64,000 nt of DNA from an uncultured Flavobacteriaceae bacterium. GTDB lineage: Bacteria; Bacteroidota; Bacteroidia; Flavobacteriales; Flavobacteriaceae. The stretch spans positions 230,217 through 294,216 of the forward strand of contig CANMSA010000005.1 in NCBI GenBank assembly GCA_947500385.1, in the 5' to 3' direction. Under the pieces are notes generated by a model, which had not been told where the DNA came from, did not search any database, and saw only the letters and a program-made list of their open reading frames with translations. Within the stretch, counting starts at the first letter, position 1, and each line of letters begins with the position of its first letter. Shown piece by piece: positions 27,633 to 36,220 of this stretch. The translations under genes were made by a program, and so were the position numbers.

Positions 27633-28865
27633 GTGCACGTCATTTACGACTTAATCGTTCAAATTTCCTGGTTCTTCCTTCAACTGATCGCATTGTTCAA
27701 CAGCAAGATCAAACTGTTTGTAGGAGGACGGAAGAGTGCTTTAAAGCATTTGGAAACCTGCTTATCTTCAACGGACAAAACCATTTGGATACATGCTGCT
27801 TCTTTAGGGGAATTTGAGCAAGGACTCCCTATTATAGAGCAATTAAAGGTAGTATACCCCTCGCATAAAATACTTGTTACTTTTTTTTCCCCATCGGGGT
27901 ATGAGGTGAAAAAAAATACCCCGGTAGCAGACGCAGTGGCCTACCTGCCTATGGATACCCAAAAAAATGTAGCGCGCTTTTTAGCGCTTGTACGTCCCGA
28001 ACTGGCACTTTTTATCAAGTATGAAATTTGGCCCAATTACCTAAAGGCGCTCAAAGAACGGAACGTTCCTACGGTTTTGATTTCGGCCCTTTTCAAAAAA
28101 GATCAGATCTACTTTAAAGGGTACGGAACTTTTATGCGCAAGGCGCTCAGTGCGTTCTCGCATATTTTTGTGCAAAACCAAGACTCTCAAAAGCTACTGA
28201 AATCGATACAAATTACGAATACCACCATTAGCGGCGATACCCGGCTCGACCGGGTTTCGGAAATTCTGGAAAGGGACAACACCCTTGATTTCATGGAGCA
28301 GTTCAAAAAAGAACGGCTTTGTTTCGTAGCCGGCAGTACGTGGCCCGAGGACGAGACCATTTTAGTAGACTATATTAATCATGCTCCCAAGCAGCTTTGC
28401 TACGTTTTTGCCCCACACACCATTAAAGCCGAAAAAATCCTAGGCCTTACCGGGGCATTGAACAAACGAACGGTATTGTATTCCAAATTGGGGTCTACCA
28501 CTGGTGATTTTGATGTATTGATCATTGACCATATTGGCTTATTGACCAAAATCTATAGCTATGCCGATTTTGCCTATGTGGGCGGAGGATTCGCTACCGG
28601 ACTGCATAATACCATGGAACCGGCCGTTTTTGGGATTCCTGTGATTACCGGTCCGAACTACAAGGGTTTTAAAGAAGCTGAAGACCTTGTCAACAAAAAG
28701 GGAATTTTGCCGGTGGCGGATAAATTTGCCTTTAGCGAGCTTATGAAAAGACTGCTTGAAAACCCTGAATTGTGCCATAAAACAGGAGAAATCAATGCCC
28801 AATACATCGCTCAGAATAAGGGCGCAAGCATCCAAATCATGCAGTATCTACGTACATTACTTTGA
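27633..28865 (+). CDS. waaA: 3-deoxy-D-manno-octulosonic acid transferase
   Basis: The 410-residue GT30 enzyme adds Kdo from CMP-Kdo to lipid A at the inner membrane. An N-terminal membrane anchor (about residues 1-25) precedes the two Rossmann domains. Family motifs are visible: WIHAASLGEFEQ near 51-62, KYEIWPNYL near 130-138, GSTWPEDE near 233-240, and AYVGGGFATGLHNTMEPAVFG near 315-335. The start is a GTG, as no ATG lies in frame before the membrane anchor. It is divergent from the DegT aminotransferase gene. Confidence 0.94.
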   Translation: MHVIYDLIVQISWFFLQLIALFNSKIKLFVGGRKSALKHLETCLSSTDKTIWIHAASLGEFEQGLPIIEQLKVVYPSHKILVTFFSPSGYEVKKNTPVADAVAYLPMDTQKNVARFLALVRPELALFIKYEIWPNYLKALKERNVPTVLISALFKKDQIYFKGYGTFMRKALSAFSHIFVQNQDSQKLLKSIQITNTTISGDTRLDRVSEILERDNTLDFMEQFKKERLCFVAGSTWPEDETILVDYINHAPKQLCYVFAPHTIKAEKILGLTGALNKRTVLYSKLGSTTGDFDVLIIDHIGLLTKIYSYADFAYVGGGFATGLHNTMEPAVFGIPVITGPNYKGFKEAEDLVNKKGILPVADKFAFSELMKRLLENPELCHKTGEINAQYIAQNKGASIQIMQYLRTLL

Positions 28866-28885
28866 TGTAATGAATAAATGATGCT

Positions 28886-29164
28886 ATGCGTTTCCCCCGA
28901 ATTCTATTTTATTGTTTGCTTCTGTTTCTTGGTGGTTGCAACCCAATAGTCGATAGATCTAAGGAAGAAGCACCGAAGGTTTCCCCCTACCAGAACGAGG
29001 ATCGAAACCTCCAGAAAATGCGCCAGAAGAAAGATAGCATTCCAAGAAGCCCACATAAAAAAAAGAAGTTAAGGGCAATCGATACCTTAAAACCAAAGAC
29101 GGCTTCGCTAGGTTCGCTTCAAAAGCAACAAATTACTTCGGATTTGAAATATCGCATCACATAA
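28886..29164 (+). CDS. Small predicted lipoprotein
   Basis: The 92-residue protein has a lipoprotein signal (FLGGC, Cys18), and the mature part is short, basic and probably disordered (SPHKKKKLRAIDTLKP). It starts 20 bases after waaA in the same direction, so it is likely co-transcribed. No family is recognised. A role in the cell envelope is inferred only from the lipobox and the waaA neighbour. Confidence 0.6.
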   Translation: MRFPRILFYCLLLFLGGCNPIVDRSKEEAPKVSPYQNEDRNLQKMRQKKDSIPRSPHKKKKLRAIDTLKPKTASLGSLQKQQITSDLKYRIT

Positions 29165-29221
29165 AACGGTGGTTCAGAAATCGTTTCTTATTTTTCCCTA
29201 GATTTACTGAAAACCAAATTT

Positions 29222-30568
29222 ATGAACTCCAAACTCTTTCGAATTTCACTGACCGCCGCCCTATCCGGGTTTTTGTTTGGCTTTGATACCGTTGTCATTA
29301 GCGGTGCGAATCTCCCTATAAAAGAACTATGGGATACTTCCCCTTGGTTTCACGGCACTTTTATTATGTCGATGGCCCTTTGGGGAACCGTTTTGGGATC
29401 TTTAATGGGAGGGATTCCCTGTGATCGTTTTGGTAGAAAGAAAACACTTTTTTGGATCGGGATACTGTATGCGGTTTCGGCCATTGGATCCGGACTCGCC
29501 CCTGACCCATACATTTTTTCGTTCTTTCGGTTTATTGGGGGAGTTGGTGTTGGGGCCTCCTCGGTGGCGGCACCGATTTATATATCTGAAATTTCCTCGC
29601 CGGAAAATCGCGGAAAGCTAGGGGCCCTTTATCAATTTAATCTTGTGCTGGGTATTTTGATAGCCTTCATTTCCAATTACTTGCTCAAAGGGGTCGGGGG
29701 AGCAGATGACTGGCGTTGGATGTTGGGGGTAGAGGCGATACCTGCCATCATTTATACCATAATGGTGCTTAGTATTCCCAACAGTCCCCGATGGCTGGCA
29801 ATCAAAAAAAGGGATGATGAAGGTGCGCTAAAAACACTGCGTTTGTTATTCTCGGAAGAACAGGCCCAGACAAAACTTCAAGAAATCAAAGTACATCATC
29901 CACAGGCGGCAAAAAAAGAAAGCCTTTTTTCAGGAAAGTACAGAACCCCCTTGGTTCTTGCTTTTTTACTTGCCTTTTTCAATCAACTTTCAGGCATCAA
30001 TTTTGTCCTTTACTATGCCCCGGAAATCTTGGAACGCGCCGGTTTGGCGGCCCAAGAATCGCTTTTTAGCTCTATTTCTATCGGAATCGTCAATCTTGTT
30101 TTCACCTTTGTAGGGGTTCGGTTGATCGACAAACTTGGGAGAAGGCAACTGATGAAAATCGGCTCTATTGGATACATTGTTAGCCTGGGAATGGTAGGCT
30201 GGTGTTTTTATGCCAACGCAAGTTCCATGGTCTTGCTCACCTTTGTGCTTGTTTTTATAGCCTCCCATGCGGTAGGCCAAGGAGCGGTAATCTGGGTGTT
30301 TATTTCGGAAATCTTCCCCAATAAGGTTCGGGCCTTTGGCCAGTCATGGGGTACCGGAACGCATTGGGTATTTGCGGCGATTATAACGCTGGTTACGCCC
30401 ATATTCCTTGATGCGGACAAAGGAATTTTCAAAGAAAACCCTTGGCCCATTTTTATGTTCTTCGCGGGAATGATGATATTGCAACTCCTATGGGTACTCT
30501 TTAAAATGCCGGAGACCAAAGGGGTTTCTCTAGAGGAGCTTAGCAAGCAGCTTAGTGGCAAAAAATAG
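29222..30568 (+). CDS. Sugar porter family MFS transporter
   Basis: The 448-residue protein has 12 predicted membrane helices and the sugar-porter signatures: LMGGIPCDRFGRKKTL near 60-75, the repeated DKLGRR in the second half, PNSPRWLAIKKR near 188-199 and the C-terminal PETKGVSLEEL. It likely moves a hexose or pentose with protons across the inner membrane. It lies 57 bases after the small lipoprotein gene but codes for an unrelated function. The substrate cannot be named. Confidence 0.9.
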   Translation: MNSKLFRISLTAALSGFLFGFDTVVISGANLPIKELWDTSPWFHGTFIMSMALWGTVLGSLMGGIPCDRFGRKKTLFWIGILYAVSAIGSGLAPDPYIFSFFRFIGGVGVGASSVAAPIYISEISSPENRGKLGALYQFNLVLGILIAFISNYLLKGVGGADDWRWMLGVEAIPAIIYTIMVLSIPNSPRWLAIKKRDDEGALKTLRLLFSEEQAQTKLQEIKVHHPQAAKKESLFSGKYRTPLVLAFLLAFFNQLSGINFVLYYAPEILERAGLAAQESLFSSISIGIVNLVFTFVGVRLIDKLGRRQLMKIGSIGYIVSLGMVGWCFYANASSMVLLTFVLVFIASHAVGQGAVIWVFISEIFPNKVRAFGQSWGTGTHWVFAAIITLVTPIFLDADKGIFKENPWPIFMFFAGMMILQLLWVLFKMPETKGVSLEELSKQLSGKK

Positions 30569-30715
30569 CTTATCAACTAGTGCTCAGCACTTTATCGATT
30601 AAACAGGTTATTCATCGGAGCAACATACTACAATTTGCGTTGTTGGTCGAAATATTGTCCTTATTTCTGGAATTGAAGCCGAAAATTGCGTAATTTAGAA
30701 GTAAATAACACAAAT

Positions 30716-30844
30716 ATGGAACAAGAAGTTACTTCTGGAGAAAGAGTGCTAAACGGCTTCCTAAGTGTAATGGTTGTAGTACTGGTAGGAATTTTATTAG
30801 CAGTAGTAGCTTCCCTTATCTTATGGGCTTTTGGCTTCTTTTAG
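30716..30844 (+). CDS. Small single-pass membrane protein, 42 residues
   Basis: A 42-codon frame starts with ATG and encodes a polar N-terminus (MEQEVTSGERVLNGF) followed by a strongly hydrophobic helix of about 25 residues. It is followed about 80 bases downstream by a clear terminator. That arrangement and the coherent helix support a real small gene. The function is unknown. Confidence 0.55.
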   Translation: MEQEVTSGERVLNGFLSVMVVVLVGILLAVVASLILWAFGFF

Positions 30845-30924
30845 ACCAATGATCTGAGTTCCCCAAAAAATCTTATTGCCCCTATTTATCGAATTTTAAT
30901 TTGATTTTGACAAATGCCAAGAAG

Positions 30925-30949
30925 CCCCTCCTTACCAGAGGGGTTTTTT
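30925..30949 (+). terminator. Terminator after the 42-codon gene
   Basis: The stem CCCCTC pairs with GAGGGG around a seven-base loop and is followed by six T residues on the plus strand. Confidence 0.8.
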
Positions 30950-31065
30950 AATGGATAGCGCCTTATGAAACGTCCTTGTCGATTGGAGCTTTCATATCCC
31001 AACATTTCGCTTATTTGTTTTTTTCCTTTGAATAGTAGTATTTTTAGTAGTCTAAATACCTTGGC

Positions 31066-32106
31066 TTGGAAATTAGTAGGGAGCTTTTGTTTTTTATCAG
31101 TGCGCTGGGTGCCTTCAACGGGCTGGGACTAGGGCTCTATTTTTTGTTCTTCGCCAAACCCAAACACACCTCTCACTACTTTTTGGGCGGTTTGCTCTGT
31201 ACGCTGAGCGTTCGGATAGGGAAGTCGGTATTTTTTCATTTCAATGATGACTTGGCCAGTTTTTATGTTCAGCTGGGCTTGTTCGCCTGTTGGTTTATAG
31301 GCCCTATGCTTTATTTTTATACGAGGGCCGCAACGCGCAACGATCATCGGCTTGCAAAGCACTCCAAAATTCACTTTGCGCTTTTGATTCCGATAGCACT
31401 TTTCGTATTTATTCGCTTCCCGCGGGCTGCTTTTCACAGTTTATGGGTCGATTACCTTATCTATTTCATTTATTGGCAATGGTTCGCCTACATTGCTGCG
31501 GCGGGTGTTGTATTGTTTCAAACGGGATTCTTAAAAAAACCGACGGAAACCAAGAATAAAAGTTTTGCGTTTTGGGTTCTCAGTATTTTTATAGGGACCT
31601 TACTTATTTGGATTGTTTTCAATACCGCGGAGTATACTTCTTATATTTTAGGGGCGATCTCGTTTTCCTTTCTTTTCTACCTGTTGATCATTTTGTTTCT
31701 GTTTTCAAAAAATAGAAGTTCCCTGTTACTTCTGAGCCCCCCTAAATACGGCAAAAAGGAGATACCCCAAACCGAAGCCAAGGAACTCACCGCTGCCTTG
31801 GAGCATTTAATGCAAGAGGATAAACTCTTCAAGAACGCGAATCTCTCCCTTGGTGACGTGGCCAAAAAATTGAATATTCTCCCCCATAAACTGTCACAAC
31901 TTCTAAATGAACATCTAGAAAAGAGTTTTCCAAACTATTTAAACGAATACCGCATCTCCGAAGCAAAGCAGTTAATGAAATCAAATACCTTGTTTTCTTT
32001 GGAAGCCATCGGCTACGATTGCGGTTTCAATTCAAAATCCGCCTTTTACGCCGCTTTTAAAAAGGCGACAGGCACTACCCCATCCAAATTCAAGGAAGAA
32101 GTTTAA
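31066..32106 (+). CDS. Membrane-anchored AraC family transcriptional regulator
   Basis: The 346-residue protein has about seven N-terminal membrane helices (residues 5-220) and a C-terminal AraC DNA-binding domain at about 245-345. Two helix-turn-helix units are visible: NLSLGDVAKKLNILPHKLSQ, and LEAIGYDCGFNSKSAFYAAF with the family ending ATGTTPSKFKEE. The start is probably TTG, since an in-frame stop lies six codons upstream and no ATG lies between. Such proteins may sense a membrane signal. The DJ-1/PfpI lipoprotein gene 98 bases downstream is a possible target. Confidence 0.85.
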   Translation: MEISRELLFFISALGAFNGLGLGLYFLFFAKPKHTSHYFLGGLLCTLSVRIGKSVFFHFNDDLASFYVQLGLFACWFIGPMLYFYTRAATRNDHRLAKHSKIHFALLIPIALFVFIRFPRAAFHSLWVDYLIYFIYWQWFAYIAAAGVVLFQTGFLKKPTETKNKSFAFWVLSIFIGTLLIWIVFNTAEYTSYILGAISFSFLFYLLIILFLFSKNRSSLLLLSPPKYGKKEIPQTEAKELTAALEHLMQEDKLFKNANLSLGDVAKKLNILPHKLSQLLNEHLEKSFPNYLNEYRISEAKQLMKSNTLFSLEAIGYDCGFNSKSAFYAAFKKATGTTPSKFKEEV

Positions 32107-32204
32107 AAGTGCACTGGGTTGCAATTTATAAATCAGTACTCCTGAGTTATCGTCCCTGACCCCTTTCATCATACGAATCGCCAACTTGTGATAAAATTAC
32201 TACC

Positions 32205-33020
32205 ATGCATTCATTCAAGCTACTATTACTCGGAACTTTCCTCCTGACAAGTTGCGCCGATAACAATCGAAAAACCCAGGCCATGGCGTCACAAAAGGAG
32301 GAAAAAAAGGAAGTCAAGGAATTCAAAAATCAAGTATTGTTCGTTGTCTCGAACGCCCATTTCTACGGAACCTCCGATATTGAATCGACCAATCATTTTC
32401 CCGAAATCATCTTGGCCCATAACGTGTTCAAAAACGCTGGTTTTAAGATTGATTTTGTGAGCCCGCAAGGAGGGGCCATCCCGATCGGCTATATCCGAAG
32501 CTCCGATTCGATTACGAAAAAATACCTCTATGATGAAACCTTTATGAATGAACTGGAGCATACGTTGAAACCGACCGATATCGCTCCGGAAAACTACAAG
32601 GCCATCTACTACCCCGGCGGGGGAAGCGCCATGTTCACGGTACCCGAAAACAAAAGAATTCAACAAATTGCCTCAAAAATATATGAACAGAACGAAGGAA
32701 TCATAGCGACCGTTTGCCATGGTACCGCCGGTATTGTTGATATAACCCTTTCCGACGGTAGTTACCTCGTTTCCGGGAAAGAAGTAAACGGCTTCCCGGA
32801 CCTTTTTGAAAACAAAAAAGCGCCCTATTATCAGCAGTTCCCATTTTCGATTCAAGAGGCCTTGGAAGCCCATGGCGGCAACTTTCAATATTCGGAAGAA
32901 GGTTGGGACGGTTTCATGGTGACCGATGGGCGTTTGGTTACCGGACAAGACCCCACAGGAGCCGATAAAGTGGCCCAAAAAGTGGTGGAGTTACTCACAC
33001 CTACCACTTCTAATCCCTAA
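32205..33020 (+). CDS. DJ-1/PfpI family lipoprotein (type 1 glutamine amidotransferase-like)
   Basis: The 271-residue protein has a lipoprotein signal (LLTSC, Cys17). A DJ-1/PfpI fold follows, with the nucleophile elbow ATVCHGTAG (Cys171, His172) and the PGGGSAMF loop near 138-144. HSP31-like members of this group are glyoxalases or chaperones; here the lipobox predicts a membrane-anchored version in the periplasm, which is unusual for a mostly cytoplasmic family. It lies downstream of a membrane AraC regulator in the same direction. The reaction is not certain. Confidence 0.82.
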   Translation: MHSFKLLLLGTFLLTSCADNNRKTQAMASQKEEKKEVKEFKNQVLFVVSNAHFYGTSDIESTNHFPEIILAHNVFKNAGFKIDFVSPQGGAIPIGYIRSSDSITKKYLYDETFMNELEHTLKPTDIAPENYKAIYYPGGGSAMFTVPENKRIQQIASKIYEQNEGIIATVCHGTAGIVDITLSDGSYLVSGKEVNGFPDLFENKKAPYYQQFPFSIQEALEAHGGNFQYSEEGWDGFMVTDGRLVTGQDPTGADKVAQKVVELLTPTTSNP

Positions 33021-33101
33021 AAAAAGAATCCAATTATATGCCCGTTTATTCATCAATAAGATACTTTTATACGCACCCTGCCCCCGTAGCAGGGCGCACT
33101 A

Positions 33102-33398
33102 ATGCGTAGTATGCTTTTACCGGGAGATGAGGATCAGCTTCGTGCATTTTGGGGCATGGGGATAAAAAGCAGAAATATTGGACATGGTGGAAGTGATCCA
33201 GGAGTGTAAACGGATTTGCAATTTAATGCGGACAGCGGCATTGGTCGTATCATCCTTTGCAATGTAAATGCGGAAGACCATGAGATGCTTTGGGAACACT
33301 ATCGCGAGCTGCATAAATCCTGGCAAAATATGAATCCAAGCTATCGAATTCCAGATAGGGTAGCAGCCGTCATTGCCCTTAAATCGACTCAAAACTAG
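33102..33398 (+). pseudogene. Decayed serine hydrolase (beta-lactamase family), C-terminal remnant
   Basis: A plus-strand frame reads about 35 codons that include a GLGW-like WGMG segment and the class C beta-lactamase-type motif GHGGSDPGV. It then meets an in-frame TAA at 33207-33209. The same frame continues for 62 codons (LQFNADSGIGRIILCNVNAEDHE), matching the usual end of such serine hydrolases. Another stop lies upstream, and the catalytic SxxK region is absent. This is therefore a truncated and stop-interrupted remnant. Its last codon overlaps the end of the convergent PorV-like gene. Confidence 0.7.
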
Positions 33399-34462
33399 TT
33401 TGAAAAAGCCGCTGCCAAATCAATACTCACCGACAAACGCAATTTACTTCGCAAAGGATTTTCCAGTAGATTGTCGCCCAAAAGATAGGCCATATCCAAA
33501 TCGGCATACCTGGACCGAAAGCCGATTCCCAACGAAAAAAAAGTGCCTTTTTGACGATTAACTCCCTGGGAGTACCCTAGTCGACCGACTAATTTTTCTG
33601 CCACGACTCCTTCGAAGCCTATGGCTATTATCGATCCGGCCTCGGGCTGATCAAAGAACGTTTCGGGGTCTTCTTGTTGATAAGACACCAGCAAAGTGGT
33701 GTATTCCGTTGTCACCGACACGGTATTCTCGGAATCTAAAATAAAATCGAAACCTACCCCCGCTTTTAAGGTAGAAGGCACATAGCTTTGAGTGAGCTTA
33801 TCTTCCTCGGAAGGCTTGTTGCGTACATTTGATAGTGCCAGCGCTCCGCGCCAGCGACCATTAAACTTTTTATAGGCAATTTCCTCCCCTAAATAGAAGC
33901 CCGAAACATCCACACCGAACAAGCTCACGGCCTCCTCCCCCAAAAAACCGTTCAATGGGACCGTACGCCTGTTGATCAATATGTATCTGCCCGTTACTGC
34001 CATTGCAACACTTTCGGCCAGCTTCAAGGCATACGAACCATCGACTGCCAGTTCATTAAAATTTGTCTCACCTTCGAATTCGTTAAAGCTAGGTTCCGAA
34101 TACGAATAACCACGTATACTGATTGCGTAGGCACTGCGCTCGTCCGGTTGGTTATAAAAATTGACATTGGCCTGGGCAAAGCCATCATTCGCAGCTTTTG
34201 CACCGAGAATCTGCGTGATACCAAACCCTATCTTTTTTTCCGCAAAAATGTATTTGGCGGCATTCCATTGCTGTGCAAAAACATCGGGAGAAGTGGCAAC
34301 CCCAACATCTCCCTGCCCTGCGGCCCTTGCGTCGGTTGCCATGCTCAAAAATTGATCTCGGTCGGTAATAAATCGTTGTTGGGCAACACCTCCTGCATGA
34401 ACGAGGTACATGGCAAAAATCCACAATATTTTGGCTTGGTAGGCTGGCAGTAATTGTAGCAT
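33395..34462 (-). CDS. PorV-like outer-membrane protein (type IX secretion related)
   Basis: The 355-residue protein has a signal peptide and the PorV/LptO N-terminal signature, seen here as FLSMATDARAAGQGDVGVAT followed by SPDVFAQQWNAAKY. The rest is made of FadL-like barrel strands. PorV shuttles cargo proteins from the type IX translocon to the attachment complex. No PorU or other type IX gene is nearby, and the protein is shorter than the roughly 380-400 residues usual for PorV, so it may be a paralog with its own role. Confidence 0.75.
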   Translation of the reverse strand: MLQLLPAYQAKILWIFAMYLVHAGGVAQQRFITDRDQFLSMATDARAAGQGDVGVATSPDVFAQQWNAAKYIFAEKKIGFGITQILGAKAANDGFAQANVNFYNQPDERSAYAISIRGYSYSEPSFNEFEGETNFNELAVDGSYALKLAESVAMAVTGRYILINRRTVPLNGFLGEEAVSLFGVDVSGFYLGEEIAYKKFNGRWRGALALSNVRNKPSEEDKLTQSYVPSTLKAGVGFDFILDSENTVSVTTEYTTLLVSYQQEDPETFFDQPEAGSIIAIGFEGVVAEKLVGRLGYSQGVNRQKGTFFSLGIGFRSRYADLDMAYLLGDNLLENPLRSKLRLSVSIDLAAAFSN

Positions 34463-34555
34463 TCTACCCTATAAACGTACAATTGTCACATTTGTTTTCA
34501 AATTGTGTTGCTTACCATTGAAAATGGCTATTTTTTTCACCAAAACAGTCCTCGG

Positions 34556-35146
34556 TTATGCCGAAGGATCTCTAGCAATGGATGCCGAAACGCGCTGTTT
34601 TAATACGAATCGTATAACGCACCAGGCGGCCAGTAACCAACTCACCAGTAAGTTGAAGATCAACCCTCCGTGAAATGCAAACGGTACATGCCACCAATTC
34701 ATTTGGGAACCATAAATAGCCAATGAGCCTGCCAGGGCACAACAGGCAATCAAGAGCAATCGTTTTGTCGTATTCCATTCTATGGTCATTGTCAATAGTA
34801 TGGCCAAAAAGAAGGCTACGGACAACAGGTTTAGCATCTCTTTTAAAAAGTAGCTGGTCGGGTTCCAGTTGGCCAATGGTGTGCTGATGATCCAAGAAAA
34901 ATTCTTTTCGGAAACATAGGTCGATATCCGATCTGCGAACAGGGTATCGAACTGCTCGGTGGTGAGGGCATCTTTATCAAATTTTTGAAGTATTGTATTG
35001 CTCACAAAGGCACTTTCTACTTCAGGATTGGAGGAAATCACTTGTGCGGTCGGCACCCCCCAGGGTAAAAACTGGCCGACAATTCCAAATACAAATAGGA
35101 TAAAAGTAATCAGGAGGGTTGCGATCAGTACTTTTTTAGCTTTCAT
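34556..35146 (-). CDS. Predicted membrane protein with four helices
   Basis: The 196-residue protein has one N-terminal membrane helix (residues 6-26), a periplasmic segment of about 70 residues, and three more helices near 98-180. I use the ATG at 35146, which puts the first helix at the N-terminus. No family is recognised. The promoter region carries two copies of a 19-bp direct repeat, which suggests control by a dedicated regulator not encoded next to it. Confidence 0.65.
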   Translation of the reverse strand: MKAKKVLIATLLITFILFVFGIVGQFLPWGVPTAQVISSNPEVESAFVSNTILQKFDKDALTTEQFDTLFADRISTYVSEKNFSWIISTPLANWNPTSYFLKEMLNLLSVAFFLAILLTMTIEWNTTKRLLLIACCALAGSLAIYGSQMNWWHVPFAFHGGLIFNLLVSWLLAAWCVIRFVLKQRVSASIARDPSA

Positions 35147-35168
35147 ATGTTTCAATTTTAAATTATGT

Positions 35169-35213
35169 AACTTTTTGGTTACACAAATATATGAAACTTT
35201 TTGGTTACACAAA
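35169..35213 (-). promoter_or_regulatory. Two 19-bp direct repeats upstream of the membrane protein gene
   Basis: The sequence AACTTTTTGGTTACACAAA occurs exactly twice, at 35169-35187 and 35195-35213, 26 bp apart. The first copy also contains the inverted pair GTAAC/GTTAC around a six-base spacer. The repeats lie 20-70 bases before the start codon at 35146, a normal operator position. The regulator is unknown. Confidence 0.65.
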
Positions 35214-35257
35214 ATTTTGACCTATTTTGTGCTTGCAATACGGATAACGACCAAAAA

Positions 35258-35758
35258 TCATTCATCCGCCACAGGCTTATCCTCCGGATCGTTTTTATCG
35301 ATCGGGGAGCTGTGGGTCGTTAAAGCGACTACCTTTCCATTCTTCTTTTGATAGACATCGGTAAAACGCAAATAGGATTTGAGGGTATCTTGTGTTTTAA
35401 CATTCACCGATACAAATTCCTCCACAGCCGTTATGATGGCTATATCGTCATAGGTCCGAACAACGGCCTTACTGATGTTCAGTGCGAGCATCTTGGTAGA
35501 TCCGTCATCCTTTCCAAAATCGGCAAGTGCCTGTTTCTTATCGGCGGTCGTACCATCACTCCCACCCGCATAGAGCCATTGCTCGTCTAGCACTTGATCT
35601 AGCGCTTCCCTATCTCCATCAAACATGGCATTCTTCCAGGAATCGATCAATTCGTAGACATCGGCTTCCGTTATTTTATCCATGGAACGTTCCTCGGCTT
35701 TTTTGGTTTGACTACAGGCCATAAGGCCCACAAAGGCCACTACTATTAGTTTCTTCAT
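35258..35758 (-). CDS. NTF2-like (SnoaL-type) lipoprotein
   Basis: The 166-residue protein has a lipoprotein signal (GLMAC, Cys15), and the rest fits the NTF2-like cone fold: VYELIDSWKNAMFDGDREAL near 30-49, LDEQWLYAGGSDGTT, and a strand-rich C-terminus. Proteins of this type often bind small ligands or act as isomerase-like enzymes. Its start overlaps the stop of the upstream NTF2-like gene by four bases (ATGA), so the two are translationally coupled. Confidence 0.75.
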   Translation of the reverse strand: MKKLIVVAFVGLMACSQTKKAEERSMDKITEADVYELIDSWKNAMFDGDREALDQVLDEQWLYAGGSDGTTADKKQALADFGKDDGSTKMLALNISKAVVRTYDDIAIITAVEEFVSVNVKTQDTLKSYLRFTDVYQKKNGKVVALTTHSSPIDKNDPEDKPVADE

Positions 35759-36210
35759 TTTGGAAGGTTTAGGGTGTTGTTTAAAATTACTTTCTTAGAA
35801 AAAATCTTGTTTACAATTTTCCATTGGCCGTCGATTTTGAGCAGGTTCATGTAGTCGGTAATAATAACATCGGGATACACAATTTCTAAGCGGGCATTGG
35901 CCGTGTTGCCTGTTTGGGTTATTTGGGCTATATGCGTTTCCCTGTTTTGTTTGGGTCCCGGCTTCATTCCCTTTTCGAAGGCTTCCAGCACCTTTACTTC
36001 TTGATAACCATGGTCGCCAATAAACTTCATGGTCGCATTTTGATGAAATGCTTTCTTTAATGTGTCAAAGTCGTTATTTGTACCGCCCTCCAAATAGTAG
36101 TTCAAGGTGGTGGCAATTTGTTCATATTCGGTCTGACCAGATTGTCCATACCCAAAAAGGCTTAGGCACATGAAGACCGTAGCACATACAATGGTTGTTG
36201 CTTTTCTCAT
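35755..36210 (-). CDS. Secreted NTF2-like protein (lumazine-binding-like)
   Basis: The 151-residue protein has a signal peptide ending near LFGYGQ and an NTF2-like fold, with IATTLNYYLEGGTNNDFDTLKKAFHQNATM near the mature N-terminus matching the Lumazine_bd_2 type of family. I start at the ATG at 36210, ten bases after the aminotransferase stop, which puts the signal peptide at the N-terminus. It forms a probable operon with the Tat-signal aminotransferase upstream and the NTF2-like lipoprotein downstream. Confidence 0.78.
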   Translation of the reverse strand: MRKATTIVCATVFMCLSLFGYGQSGQTEYEQIATTLNYYLEGGTNNDFDTLKKAFHQNATMKFIGDHGYQEVKVLEAFEKGMKPGPKQNRETHIAQITQTGNTANARLEIVYPDVIITDYMNLLKIDGQWKIVNKIFSKKVILNNTLNLPK

Positions 36211-36220
36211 TTTAGTTGTT

